Source: Rickettsiales bacterium (GTDB lineage: Bacteria > Pseudomonadota > Alphaproteobacteria > Rickettsiales > SXRF01). From it: a DNA stretch of 64,000 nt. Where the stretch lies: positions 682,001 through 746,000 of the forward strand of contig JAWKXN010000001.1 in assembly GCA_041396965.1 (NCBI GenBank), written 5' to 3'. Shown here in pieces: positions 37,051 to 45,403 of this stretch (within the stretch, counting starts at the first letter, position 1; each line of letters opens with the position of its first letter). A program made the position numbers and the translations under genes. The notes under the pieces are model-generated. The model was not told the origin of the DNA and did no database searches. It saw nothing but the letters and a program-made list of their open reading frames with translations.

Positions 37051-37767
37051 ATGAATAATTCACCTTTGTTACTAGATAGCGTCAGTAAAAATTATTCGGG
37101 AATTAACGTACTGGATAATGCAAGTCTCTCTTTAAGTGCTGGAGAGATTTTTGGTCTTATCGGGCTAAATGGCGCCGGCAAAACAACCATGATAAAAATT
37201 ATACTAGATCTTATCAATAAGCAGGATGGTAGCATTCAGATATTCGGCAATGTGAAAAACAATATAGAGTCACGTTCTAATATCTCGTATCTTCCCGAAA
37301 AATTTCAACCATCCCGTTATCTTAAAGGAACTGAGTATTTAGAACTGTCACTTGCGTATTATGGAAAAAAATTGGATAAAGACAAGGCTAGAAAAAAAGC
37401 TATAACTCTTGACCTTAATCCTGATGTGCTTGACTCAAAAGTTGGTTCTTACTCAAAAGGCATGGGACAAAAATTAGGACTTGTCGGAGCTTTTCTTACT
37501 GATGCTTCTTTTCTTATATTAGATGAGCCAATGAGTGGGCTAGATCCACGAGCTAGGATTAGATTAAAGAATGAACTAATTAGTAATAAAAAACTTGGGA
37601 AAACCATCTTTTTTAGCTCACATATACTTTCTGATATTGATGAGATATGCGATAGAATAGCCATTCTCCATGAGGGCAGCCTGCATTTTATCGGAACACC
37701 AGCGGAATTTAAGCAAAAAACCGCCTGCGATTCCCTAGAACAAGCGTTTCTTAAAACGATAGAGTGA
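37051..37767 (+). CDS. ABC transporter ATP-binding protein
   Basis: The 238-residue nucleotide-binding subunit has Walker A GLNGAGKTT near residues 37-45, a signature SYSKGMGQKLGL near 132-143, Walker B FLILDEPMSGLDPRAR near 151-166 and a switch His in FFSSHILSD. It looks like the ABC-2 exporter type. No permease gene is adjacent: the next gene is on the opposite strand. It may serve a permease encoded elsewhere or be linked to the pilus operon 64 bp upstream. Confidence 0.9.
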   Translation: MNNSPLLLDSVSKNYSGINVLDNASLSLSAGEIFGLIGLNGAGKTTMIKIILDLINKQDGSIQIFGNVKNNIESRSNISYLPEKFQPSRYLKGTEYLELSLAYYGKKLDKDKARKKAITLDLNPDVLDSKVGSYSKGMGQKLGLVGAFLTDASFLILDEPMSGLDPRARIRLKNELISNKKLGKTIFFSSHILSDIDEICDRIAILHEGSLHFIGTPAEFKQKTACDSLEQAFLKTIE

Positions 37768-37794
37768 TCCCAAAGTGGTTTAGAATCGTATTTA

Positions 37795-38319
37795 TCAATT
37801 TTCTGATAAGCCTACCGTCTTTTTCGCTTCTGTTAGGGTTTGGTAAGCCTCATCCCACAAATTACTATTCCCATGCTTTAGAATATTTAGGCATTTCTCC
37901 TTCTCCACCAAATATATTTTGGCGAATCCTTTATCATATTTTACTATACTTTCTGTATTATGGATTAAATCAGCGAGCTTTATGGTAGCGCCTTGTGGAC
38001 TACTCTTCGCCAGATGTTGCCGGTCAATTTCTTTGCGCTTCGCTCTGTTCCCATCTTCCGGTTTGGAAATATCACTTACCTCAAGAACAAGATCAGCGAC
38101 CTTTTTTCCAAAATTATCCTTTATTTCCTCGTAACCTATCTCAGTATCCTCAATAACATCATGCAGAAGAGCCGCGATTATTACATCATTGTCGTCATTA
38201 TATATGGATACTTTTTTAGCGACAGCCAGCGGATGAGTCCAATATGGCTCACCAGTATATTTGCGCTTCTGCTCGCCATGCGCTTTTTTACAAAATTCTA
38301 ATGCCTCTTTATCTATCAT
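37795..38319 (-). CDS. Small HD-domain alarmone hydrolase-like protein (Mesh1/RelA-SpoT HD type)
   Basis: The 174-residue protein consists only of the HD phosphohydrolase domain found at the N-terminus of RelA/SpoT: YWTHPLAVAKKV, the diagnostic LLHDVIEDT, and KLADLIHNTESI. Stand-alone members such as Mesh1 remove pyrophosphate from (p)ppGpp. There is no synthetase domain. Substrate is inferred. It is convergent with the ABC ATPase gene, and the first tRNA-Glu-like attachment sequence lies 84 bp from its start, so it marks the chromosomal boundary of the island. Confidence 0.82.
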   Translation of the reverse strand: MIDKEALEFCKKAHGEQKRKYTGEPYWTHPLAVAKKVSIYNDDNDVIIAALLHDVIEDTEIGYEEIKDNFGKKVADLVLEVSDISKPEDGNRAKRKEIDRQHLAKSSPQGATIKLADLIHNTESIVKYDKGFAKIYLVEKEKCLNILKHGNSNLWDEAYQTLTEAKKTVGLSEN

Positions 38320-38402
38320 AACAGCAGGATTATATTAGCGTGAATGGTAATAATACAAGGATTTTGTGAAAAATAGCAAAGACCAGAGAAGAAAAATCTG
38401 AT

Positions 38403-38473
38403 GACCCTTACGGATTAAAAACCGATTAATTATAACTTTGAACTAACAATATAATTCTGTCATAAAATAATAA
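38403..38473 (+). repeat. Attachment-like site 1 with conserved left end of unit 1
   Basis: The segment starts with GACCCTTACGG, resembling the tRNA-Glu 3' tail GACTCCTACGG, followed by ATTAAAAACCGATTAA and ending in ATAAAATAATAA. It aligns with 40158-40228 along its whole length at about 75 percent identity by eye. No copy of the 240-bp right end occurs to its left, so this is the outer edge of the island. Confidence 0.75.
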
Positions 38474-38555
38474 GGGGCTTAAGTAGACCGAATTGATATA
38501 TGCTAATTTCGTGCCAGTTCCTTGTTTTTATTCAGTATTATTGTTTAGTTGCATT

Positions 38556-39926
38556 ATGAAGCATAAGAAAAAAAACGCAGAATCTACAAAACTGATAGGC
38601 ATTATCGGTGTTATTGCATTTTTTTATTTGGCGTATCGTACTTTTCCAAAAGTTTTGACTATTCTTTGGTTGATTGGTGCGGCATATTTTTTAATACAGA
38701 TTTTTATCAAAGATAAAAATAAGCGTGGCTTGCTACGAGTTCCTTTTTTTATGTTGTTTGGCGCATACCTTATTAACAGGGGATATATCGTCTATTCTGA
38801 TTATTCAGAACATATAGCCAAATATTCTTTAGATTTTATTATTGGTGGTTTGTTATGGCTTTGGTCAGTAACTTACATTGTTGTGTATTGGTTATCTAAA
38901 GGTACTACTAAGGAAAGGTGGCGATCATATAAAAAACGTGAGCAATCAATAAAAGATTTTCGCGTTCGCGTTTCTAACTCACTTATTGGAAAAAAGTATT
39001 TAGAAGCAGAAATTTCAGATAACACTAAGTTGAAGATGATTGGCTATGTTAACGGATGCGAATCCCCACCTTTTGATTTTATAGGGTGCATAATCAAGAA
39101 TGGGCAACCTATACCGTTTCGCTTGCAATTGCCGTTAATAATTATCGAAATTGATTCAGTGCCGATTGTAAGTCTTTGTCTCACGCACATTGGCTTTGAT
39201 TTAAAAATGTTATCACGGCATAGAGATTGGTCGCCTAGTTATGATAAAACCATTTTCCCTAATAATGAATTTCATGGTTATGAATTTAAGTCAAAGGATG
39301 AGTATGAAGAAATAAAACAAGAAATTTCTGATGGGACAAAGAAACTATTTATTCAGTCTGTTATAGATGGCAAGCCACTGGCATATTGTGTAGAAGTTTG
39401 TTTTTGGGGAAAAGAATGGCCTTATGAGTATCACTCTAAAGACACACCAAGTTACAAACTGGAAACAGGAACTATATACTCAACTGCTTCCAACTACCTA
39501 TATGAAGATAGTGACTATAGAAGTCTTTTCTCATTATGTGATTATTTAGATGATGCCGTAGGCAGTACAAAACTCAATGCCAGAGTATATGACTATGTCT
39601 CAAATCGTAGAATAAATAAATCAATTAAGAATAGAGATTTTTCTGAAACCCTTGCTAAGGGTTTATCTAATTTGAGAGAAGCAGAAGAAAAAGTTAATAA
39701 TGATATTAACGAGTGGATTAAGAAACACAATATAAAGGCATTATCTGGTATCACCTTTTTAGAAGAATATAAAAAATGGGAAACAGAAAAGAAGAATCCT
39801 AGCTTTAAACGTGAGATCTTGAAAAGGATACTATTAAAAAATAGAAAATTTGGCGAAGAGGTATTTGCGATAAGAAATAAAGTCATAGAAACCGCCAAAG
39901 CAGAGGCCAGATTATTGGATACTTAG
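38556..39926 (+). CDS. Unknown multi-pass membrane protein, sole cargo of unit 1
   Basis: I do not recognise this protein (456 residues from the ATG at 38556; an upstream in-frame ATG at 38493 adds 21 residues). The first ~125 residues hold about four hydrophobic membrane segments; the rest (about 140-456) is soluble, with a beta-rich middle (FDFIGCIIKNGQPIPFRLQLPLIIIEI) and a long charged helical C-terminus (about 360-450). The stop codon touches the start of the 240-bp right-end repeat. It is the only gene in a 1.75-kb unit bounded by attachment-like repeats. A membrane-anchored accessory or defence function is conceivable but not shown. Confidence 0.75.
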   Translation: MKHKKKNAESTKLIGIIGVIAFFYLAYRTFPKVLTILWLIGAAYFLIQIFIKDKNKRGLLRVPFFMLFGAYLINRGYIVYSDYSEHIAKYSLDFIIGGLLWLWSVTYIVVYWLSKGTTKERWRSYKKREQSIKDFRVRVSNSLIGKKYLEAEISDNTKLKMIGYVNGCESPPFDFIGCIIKNGQPIPFRLQLPLIIIEIDSVPIVSLCLTHIGFDLKMLSRHRDWSPSYDKTIFPNNEFHGYEFKSKDEYEEIKQEISDGTKKLFIQSVIDGKPLAYCVEVCFWGKEWPYEYHSKDTPSYKLETGTIYSTASNYLYEDSDYRSLFSLCDYLDDAVGSTKLNARVYDYVSNRRINKSIKNRDFSETLAKGLSNLREAEEKVNNDINEWIKKHNIKALSGITFLEEYKKWETEKKNPSFKREILKRILLKNRKFGEEVFAIRNKVIETAKAEARLLDT

Positions 39927-40168
39927 CCGTTGACATGGTTGAACAATCCGCTCAAGCGGTAGCATCACAATGTTTCATGAGAAGAGTAAAAAGGTAGCAT
40001 TTTGCGCTCAAGCACAAGCTATGCTATCAAAAATGCTGCCAAAAGTCGTGGTTGCAGGCGAATGGTGGTGAAAACCAGCGAACCGTGGATTGTTATAAGC
40101 TGCTCAAGATAAACCGTAAAACGAACAAAAGCGAACGAATACAAGCTGTTAAATGGGGACTCCTACGG
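39926..40168 (+). repeat. Conserved ~240-bp right end, copy A (end of unit 1)
   Basis: It runs from the cargo stop codon to the tRNA-Glu-like tail GACTCCTACGG (40158-40168) and aligns with 46258-46498 at roughly 75-80 percent identity. Well-conserved blocks include GCGGTAGCATCAC, GGTGAAAACCAGCGAAC, GTGGATTGTTA and ACCGTAAAACGAACAAAAGC. It contains two CGAAC motifs exactly 10 bp apart (40122 and 40132). No open frame is conserved between the copies, so it is probably non-coding DNA acting in recombination or replication. Confidence 0.85.
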
Positions 40169-40228
40169 ATTAAAAACCGACTAAATATAGCTTTGAAATA
40201 GAACTATATTTCCGTTGTAAAATAATAA
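40158..40228 (+). repeat. Attachment-like site 2 with conserved left end of unit 2
   Basis: Starts with an exact copy of the 11-bp tRNA-Glu tail, then ATTAAAAACCGACTAAATAT and ends in AAAATAATAA; it matches 38403-38473. The region 40229-40303 that follows holds no gene and contains GTGGCTGTAGGCGG, resembling part of the right-end repeat. Confidence 0.8.
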
Positions 40229-40303
40229 AATGCTACCGATTGTGCGACCGAAAAGCGTGGCTGTAGGCGGTCGTTGGCGGTTTTCGGCGAATATATTTGA
40301 TTG

Positions 40304-40910
40304 TTACTGCACTATTACAGTTCGAAAGGTCAGCGATATGCGCCTGCCACGAGTGATTTTTTGACCATTTACAATATCGGCTTCGCGCTGGGGTATTGCG
40401 TGTTGCCATTTATAACGCGCCTCACCAGAAAATGTAAGCAAACTTCTTGGTTCAAGAAGCTGAGAAAATTTTTTGCCAGTTTCAATATGCATAAATTCCA
40501 TAACGCAGGGGGTACATACGCTTATACTAGCAATTGTTTCACCAAAACATGGAACACAGTCAATATGTGACGTTATACCTTGCCCTGCCTGATATTCATT
40601 AATAATTACTTGGTCAGGAATTTTGGCAAAAATCTTATTGGCGCAAAGCTCACCACATAAACCAGCGAGCCAATCAGGAATCGCGCCTATTTTCAAATCT
40701 GGCGTTATTCTCCGTGCTTTATAATCATATTTATAACCATAATGCTGCACACGCCGTTTGAGGTCAGAAAAGCCCAAGGCTCACCATCAATTTTCTGAAG
40801 CAAAAACTCTTCTATTTTGCATCAATATAATCAGGAAAATAATTCAGCCCAGAAATAACTGGTTTCTTATCATCGTCAAACAAAGACATCTGCGATAAAA
40901 TAGCCGACAT
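40304..40910 (-). pseudogene. AlkB-like 2-oxoglutarate/Fe(II) dioxygenase, frameshifted
   Basis: The intact C-terminal 157 residues carry the AlkB signature: SHIDC (HxD iron ligands), a distal His in KWQHAIPQ, and RRISLTFR (2-oxoglutarate-binding Arg). The N-terminal part is present but in other frames: MSLFDDDKKPVISGLNYFP at 40889 reading down, then EEFLLQKIDGEPW after a lost A in an A-run. At least two indels break the frame. The intact family removes alkyl groups from DNA or RNA bases. It lies just downstream of the DUF2431 methyltransferase on the same strand, suggesting a former two-gene nucleic-acid-modification cargo. Confidence 0.8.
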
Positions 40911-40927
40911 ATTTTTTCTGCTTCCAA

Positions 40928-41665
40928 TTATTCCAAATGAAAAACCCATGTGCTGAATTTATCATGGTTTTCTAGCGCACTTCCACTTTGATGCGTCATG
41001 GTATGTTCATAGCCGATAAAATCACTTGGTTCAAATGGATATATTGTTGGCTTAGCAAAACCAGCCTCTTTTGCAGCATCTTCAAATTGAAACGCACCGT
41101 GATAGTGCGGACTATCCACCGCTGATATTAACACAGCACCGTCATTTACCAACAATCGCGCAGCATTATTTAGAAAATTACTCACTAAAATAAAGTTGGG
41201 ATTATGATCATCTATCGGTTCTCTACTGCCAGCATGAGGAAATTGAAAAATTATAGTTTCAAACCTTTTGTCAGAAAAAATATCTGCTATTTTGCTTGCG
41301 TTTATACCGTGTAGAACTTCAGCACCCAGTATCCGTAATTTTTTAGCATTGTCTTTTGCATCTTGCGAAAGTTCGTTCACCTTTTCAAAGGTGGTTGCTG
41401 TTATAAACGCTGGATTAATTGATTGCTTGCGAGCAAGGCTTAGTGCAAAACTAAGATTCCCTTCGCCGACCAATAGAGTTTTTCCTTTTGCGACTTGAGC
41501 AACAAAATCAAACTTTACATTCTTGCGTAATAAATATCGCAAATAACCATCAATACACTTTATTTCTCTTGCTTGACCTATCAGTCCAAAATCTAGACTA
41601 ATGGAAATAAGCTCTTGGCTTTTTAAGCCAAGCTCGCAGATGGTTTTGTATATACTGTGGTTCAT
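40928..41665 (-). CDS. DUF2431 Rossmann-fold methyltransferase-like protein
   Basis: DUF2431 includes eukaryotic Bmt5-type rRNA uridine-N3 methyltransferases; bacterial members are poorly studied. The 245-residue protein has the SAM-binding glycine motif LLVGEGNLSFALSLAR near residues 66-81, an acidic strand end in ITATTFEKV, the diagnostic IIFQFPHAGSREPIDDHN and DGAVLISAVDSPHYHGAFQ. The frame is intact, unlike its AlkB neighbour 18 bp downstream. Substrate is not predictable; an RNA base is the best guess. Confidence 0.82.
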   Translation of the reverse strand: MNHSIYKTICELGLKSQELISISLDFGLIGQAREIKCIDGYLRYLLRKNVKFDFVAQVAKGKTLLVGEGNLSFALSLARKQSINPAFITATTFEKVNELSQDAKDNAKKLRILGAEVLHGINASKIADIFSDKRFETIIFQFPHAGSREPIDDHNPNFILVSNFLNNAARLLVNDGAVLISAVDSPHYHGAFQFEDAAKEAGFAKPTIYPFEPSDFIGYEHTMTHQSGSALENHDKFSTWVFHLE

Positions 41666-41868
41666 AGCATTGGTGTAAATTTGTCATTTCCCAATTTTAT
41701 GACTTCGCAAATGTTCTGGAAAGAGGGAAAAACTGGATATTTATAATGCAGTATCAATGGAATTTGAATTGGTCAGATAAGACATTGGTATTTAAGAGTA
41801 AATAATTTAACGATGCATCAATGTGCTGCTATTTTAGCTATAAAATCTCTGGTTGTCGGCGGTCAGTC

Positions 41869-41978
41869 ACGGACATCTACGGACAAGAAATTTCAAACCA
41901 ACCGCCCTTTTAGCATTTTTGTGTGATTTTTTACAATTCCGCATGTTCATAGATGTTCACCATTGTTCGTAATTGTTC
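41869..41978. promoter_or_regulatory. Phased 10-bp TGTTC/TGTCC motif cluster
   Basis: TGTTC occurs at 41944, 41954, 41964 and 41974, exactly one per 10 bp, so all face the same side of the helix. Two GGACA motifs (TGTCC on the other strand) lie at 41871 and 41881, also 10 bp apart and inverted relative to the first set. CGAAC pairs with 10-bp spacing recur in both right-end repeats (40122/40132 and 46452/46462). The pattern suggests arm-type integrase sites or replication iterons. It lies in a 424-bp gene-free gap (41666-42089). Confidence 0.6.
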
Positions 41979-42089
41979 ACGGTTGGATAGAATTTATACC
42001 AACTATCCAGCGCATTGAACAGAAACAACAATGTTGTTTTTGCAATTTATGTGTACTGCTTTATGTGCTGCGATTTCTTGGAAAATTCT

Positions 42090-42335
42090 CTATTTTGGTT
42101 CATCACCACCTCTATAATATTTATCTCTCCACTCTTTCTTTTCTTCTTTTTGCTCGGTCTGATTAGGCAGTGTATTTTTATAAAGTGGTTTCATTATTGC
42201 GGTTATTGATTCTTTGAAAAAATAGGCAATGCCTAGAATCATGCCCGCAAAGGCAAGTCCTATCACGGCTTGCACCCATGGGGTGAGTTGCGAAAATTTA
42301 TTTAGTAGGTCGGCTGAGAAGATATACTCGTTCAT
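42090..42335 (-). CDS. Small single-pass membrane protein
   Basis: The 81-residue protein has a helix-prone N-terminus, one membrane segment (about residues 21-41, VIGLAFAGMILGIAYFF) and a charged hydrophilic tail (QKEEKKEWRDKYYRGG). It is not recognised; size and form resemble small holin-like or element-borne membrane proteins. The DUF5681 gene lies upstream on the same strand, with a structured non-coding stretch between them. Confidence 0.6.
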   Translation of the reverse strand: MNEYIFSADLLNKFSQLTPWVQAVIGLAFAGMILGIAYFFKESITAIMKPLYKNTLPNQTEQKEEKKEWRDKYYRGGDEPK

Positions 42336-42370
42336 GTTTTTAGCTCCACATTTATGTTAATCAAACATAA

Positions 42371-42554
42371 GCCACCACCAGAGCATCAAAAGATGAGCCA
42401 GTGGTGACTGGGAGCTAGTTACACGAGAAAAGACCGTGCCTACCTAATTTACGGCAAGCCGCTATTGTATTCGGCAGACTCCCAGCCATAAGGCATGGGA
42501 GCCGAATTTTCGTATCGGACAAATAACGCTTTTCTGAGGGGTAACTAGCCCCAG
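42371..42554. other. Highly structured non-coding segment, candidate RNA
   Basis: A long closing stem pairs about 42408-42422 (CTGGGAGCTAGTTAC) with 42541-42554 (GTAACTAGCCCCAG), one bulge. Inside it is a strong nested hairpin (42469-42475 with 42502-42507; CTCCCA/TGGGAG and GCC/GGC with an ATAA loop). Just outside, CACCAC near 42374 pairs with GTGGTG at 42401 enclosing GCATC/GATG. No open frame crosses the region. It could be a structured RNA or an element replication/processing site; I recognise no known family. Confidence 0.5.
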
Positions 42555-42632
42555 AACGGCAACACACCATTCCACCACCAACCATATATAGAGGCTTAGT
42601 GAATGTAAAATACTTAATGAAGGCTGATTTTA

Positions 42633-43085
42633 TTAAAAATCATCCATTGGCGTAAGTGGAATGGTGGATACGATTGTTTTTCGTTGTTGCTCTATAAGCT
42701 CGGAAACAACCTTCGCGTCCTGAGGCGATATTTCTCCTGCGCTTATGGCTTGAAGCAGCTTATCTATGGCAGGAATTAGGTCAAAAATAGTCTTAACGCT
42801 GCCGATTTCAAAATATACTGGTAAATCTTTACGCGGTGGGCAGATGCGCTCCATAACCAGTTTAATCGCCATCATATCGCCTGCTTTTGCTCGCTCTATA
42901 ACCGTGCGCGTTATTTCTTCGGCTTCATCTTCCAGTAGCTCCAGCATCGCCATAGTTGTTTTGTTGCGACTGCCTTTCGGTCTGCCACTTGGATTTCCAG
43001 ACTTACCTTTTTCAAACTGCTTGCCTCGCTGTTTTTTGGTTGTTTTTACAGCGAAAAGCTCATCATCTTCCTCATCATCAAACAT
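42633..43085 (-). CDS. DUF5681 domain protein
   Basis: The 150-residue protein has the DUF5681 signature FEKGKSGNPSGRPKGSRNKTT near residues 23-43, followed by a helical region. DUF5681 proteins are frequent in prophages and integrative elements, with a small-terminase-like genomic context, but their function is not established. An acidic run (FDDEEDDELF) opens the protein. The frame is intact. It is read in the same direction as the integrase remnant upstream. Confidence 0.8.
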   Translation of the reverse strand: MFDDEEDDELFAVKTTKKQRGKQFEKGKSGNPSGRPKGSRNKTTMAMLELLEDEAEEITRTVIERAKAGDMMAIKLVMERICPPRKDLPVYFEIGSVKTIFDLIPAIDKLLQAISAGEISPQDAKVVSELIEQQRKTIVSTIPLTPMDDF

Positions 43086-43268
43086 AAAAATATCCTTTGT
43101 TAATCATAAGTATATTATACTTTGAAGAGTAGATTTTTTACATAAAAAGTGGCGACTTATCGCAAAACTATATATCAAAATTTTGGTAACGGTAACGGAT
43201 AAAAATATACCTAATTATCATTATTGGTAATAACTATAAATTTTGTTTTTTACTTCTATCTTACCCAA

Positions 43269-44389
43269 CTAATGGTTATAAACTGCACGAACCTGATTGC
43301 GTTCGCAGTGAGCAAGTTGTCGCTCAATGACATCAGCACGATAGCCGTTTTCATTTAATATGGTACTGGCAGTGGCACGGAAGCCGTGACCTGTTGCTTG
43401 TTCCTTGAATCCCATTAAGCTAATTGTTTTAAGGAATGTATTTTCGCTGATTGTCTTGCGTGGATTGGCAAAGCTAGGGAAGATATAGCCACTATAGCTA
43501 TTGCCTGTTATCTCACGAAGTTTTTAAGTAATATAAGGCTTTGTTTTGAGAGGGGAATAATATGCGGTGATTTCATTTTCATGCGCTGTGCAGAGATGCG
43601 CCACAAAATTCTCCCAATCAATTTCTTCCCACTTCGCGCCACGCAGCTTGGCTGTACGCACAAGGTAAGAATAAGAAGTTGAAATCCCCATTTAACAACT
43701 GGATTTCCATTGCAACCACCATAATGTTTATTGAGGTCATAATTATTCAGAGTTTTAGGAAGTCAGGAAGTTGGCTTTCGCTCAAATGGTTTTACTTTGG
43801 ACTGGTGTTAATGCTCCTCTTAAATCCTGTGTAATATCGCGCTGCACTTTACCACAGGCTACGGCATAGCGGAATCTTTGGTGGTTTGCAACATGCGCTG
43901 GGCAATATGGGGTTTGCCTGCTGCTTCGATCGGGCGGATCACATGCAGCAATTCTTGCGGTGATTTCAGTAATCGGCTTTTTGCCGAGTTTGGAAAGAAT
44001 GTTAGCAGAAAGACGCTTCATGATGTTTTCAGCGTGTTTCGGCTGCCATGTATATTAACGCTGTCCGTGCCATTCTCGCTATGGCTTCAAAATTATTTTC
44101 GTGTTTTAATTCGTTATCCAATCGCTGTTGACGACGATCTTCGACTGGGTCAATTCCTTTAAGCAAAAGTCGTTGTTTTTCCAGTTTTATTTCTCGTGCT
44201 TCCTGCAATGAAAGAACCGGATACTTACCAAGAGCAATTTGCTTGCGTCTATTGTTATGGCGATAAGCTAGCCGCCATGTTTTTGTGCCGTTAGGAGTGA
44301 TGAGCAGGCTTAAATTATCACCATCCATGAGATGGTAAGGTTTATCCTGTGGTTTTGCGTTTTTGCATTGCGATGTTGGTTAGCTTCAT
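43269..44389 (-). pseudogene. P4-type tyrosine integrase, broken by several frameshifts
   Basis: Pieces in different frames reconstruct a DUF4102-type integrase: start MKLTNIAMQ (ATG at 44389), arm-binding domain (DGDNLSLLITPNGTKTWRLAY, 44029-44328), a core-binding part (RFRYAVACGKVQRDITQDL), then the catalytic domain with RMKMKSPHIIPLSKQ, GHGFRATASTILNENGYRAD and the nucleophile Tyr in VRAVYNH just before the stop. Usually some residues follow the Tyr block, so the end may be truncated. At least four indels are needed to restore one frame. Such integrases recombine at tRNA 3' ends, matching the tRNA-Glu location. Confidence 0.85.
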
Positions 44390-44530
44390 ATCAACCTCTT
44401 TAGTAACATTGTTATTTTGGTGAATGATGGCGAATGGCTACGACCATCCACGAACAAAATAATAAGAAATCAGATAGTTACATAGAGAATTTCTACATTT
44501 TTAAAGGTCGTTTAATAAAGCGGTTTTCAC

Positions 44531-44567
44531 ACCCATGCCGTTGAACGGATTGAATAAGCTGCCAAAC
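44531..44567 (+). repeat. Relic of the right-end repeat inside unit 2
   Basis: 37 bp matching 46252-46288 at about 30 of 37 positions, starting ACCCATGCCGTTGA. It lies just upstream of the integrase start, in the otherwise gene-free stretch 44390-44633. It suggests that the DNA to its right (44568-46257) was once a separate unit. Confidence 0.45.
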
Positions 44568-44633
44568 TATTTAGGCGGATAAAATATGCCTACAATCATA
44601 AATGGATTGTTGCTGCGCCTGATATGCCAATAT

Positions 44634-45250
44634 TTACTTGTGCCAAAATAGATAAATATCACGAGTTCTTGTAATTGGTTCAGATATTTTTCTCTTAAAA
44701 TATTTGCAATTTTGCTCTGCGCGTGCCATGTATGCGTATAAACTACGGCATAGTTGGTAAATTTCCCAATCCAGTATTTGTAGTTTGCTCCGCTTTCCTA
44801 GCTGATCAACAAATGTATAAAATTTGAATGGCACAGCCTTAACTAACCGTTCGGCTTGCTCCTTAGATATTTGTTGTTTTAGGGTACAAGTTTTTTGGCT
44901 GCGTACTTTTAGCGAAGTATCGCGCTCAACGAAAAACCGATCAATCGTTTTGGCTTGAATGTGGCAAGAGATGTTGAATGTTTGGTATCGCGTGCCTCAT
45001 GTATGAGCGTATCAAGATTATAATATACCTTGCTTAGTACGAGTTTTTTTGCGCTCTTCCCAAGATTTTTGTGTATCCAGACAATTAAGAGGCTTAATAT
45101 CATAGCTAATTTATAGCTTTCGAATCTTGGGTCTTTCGCATCCTTGATTATATCTGCTTCAATCCATTGGTATTTCTTGAATTGTTGATTTTTATCTAAA
45201 TTGCGAAATGGAACAAGGGAGGTAAATACGAATCCATTTTCCTTCCTCAC
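44634..45250 (-). pseudogene. Unrecognised element gene split by a frameshift
   Basis: Two same-strand segments (44909-45250, starting MRKENGFVFTSLVPFR; and 44634-44834, ending DIYLFWHK) appear to belong to one protein of about 205 residues: the stop of the first is bypassed by a one-base change at a T-run near 44930, giving ERDTSLKVRSQKT and joining the second. The product is Lys-rich and helical with no motif I know. The gaps 45251-45403 and 44835-44908 hold no other gene. Confidence 0.45.
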
Positions 45251-45403
45251 GAAAATAACTGGTCAAACTGTTTCTGTGTATTTTGAAGAAAGAAGAGGAT
45301 AGGTTTTGACTGTTACGAAGATGCTAAATTGCGCTCTGTTTGAGGTTCTGATGTTTGCATGACTCAATATGTTCTATTTTATAAGTGAATTGTTCCCTAG
45401 CCT

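Noticed and set aside
37764..37988. Plus-strand hydrophobic frame after the ABC ATPase considered as its permease
   Set aside because: It is antisense to the clearly coding HD-domain gene, and its apparent membrane segments come from the complement of that gene.
40158..40234. Second tRNA-Glu gene at the attachment-like site
   Set aside because: Only the last 11 bases of the tRNA are present; the following sequence cannot form the T, anticodon or D arms.
41944..41983. Phased TGTTC repeats considered as a CRISPR array
   Set aside because: The unit is 10 bp with 5-bp conserved parts; CRISPR repeats are 23 bp or longer with similar-length spacers, and no cas genes are present.
42408..42554. Structured segment considered as a retron or hammerhead-type ribozyme
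   Set aside because: No reverse transcriptase gene is nearby and the conserved hammerhead core bases are not present.
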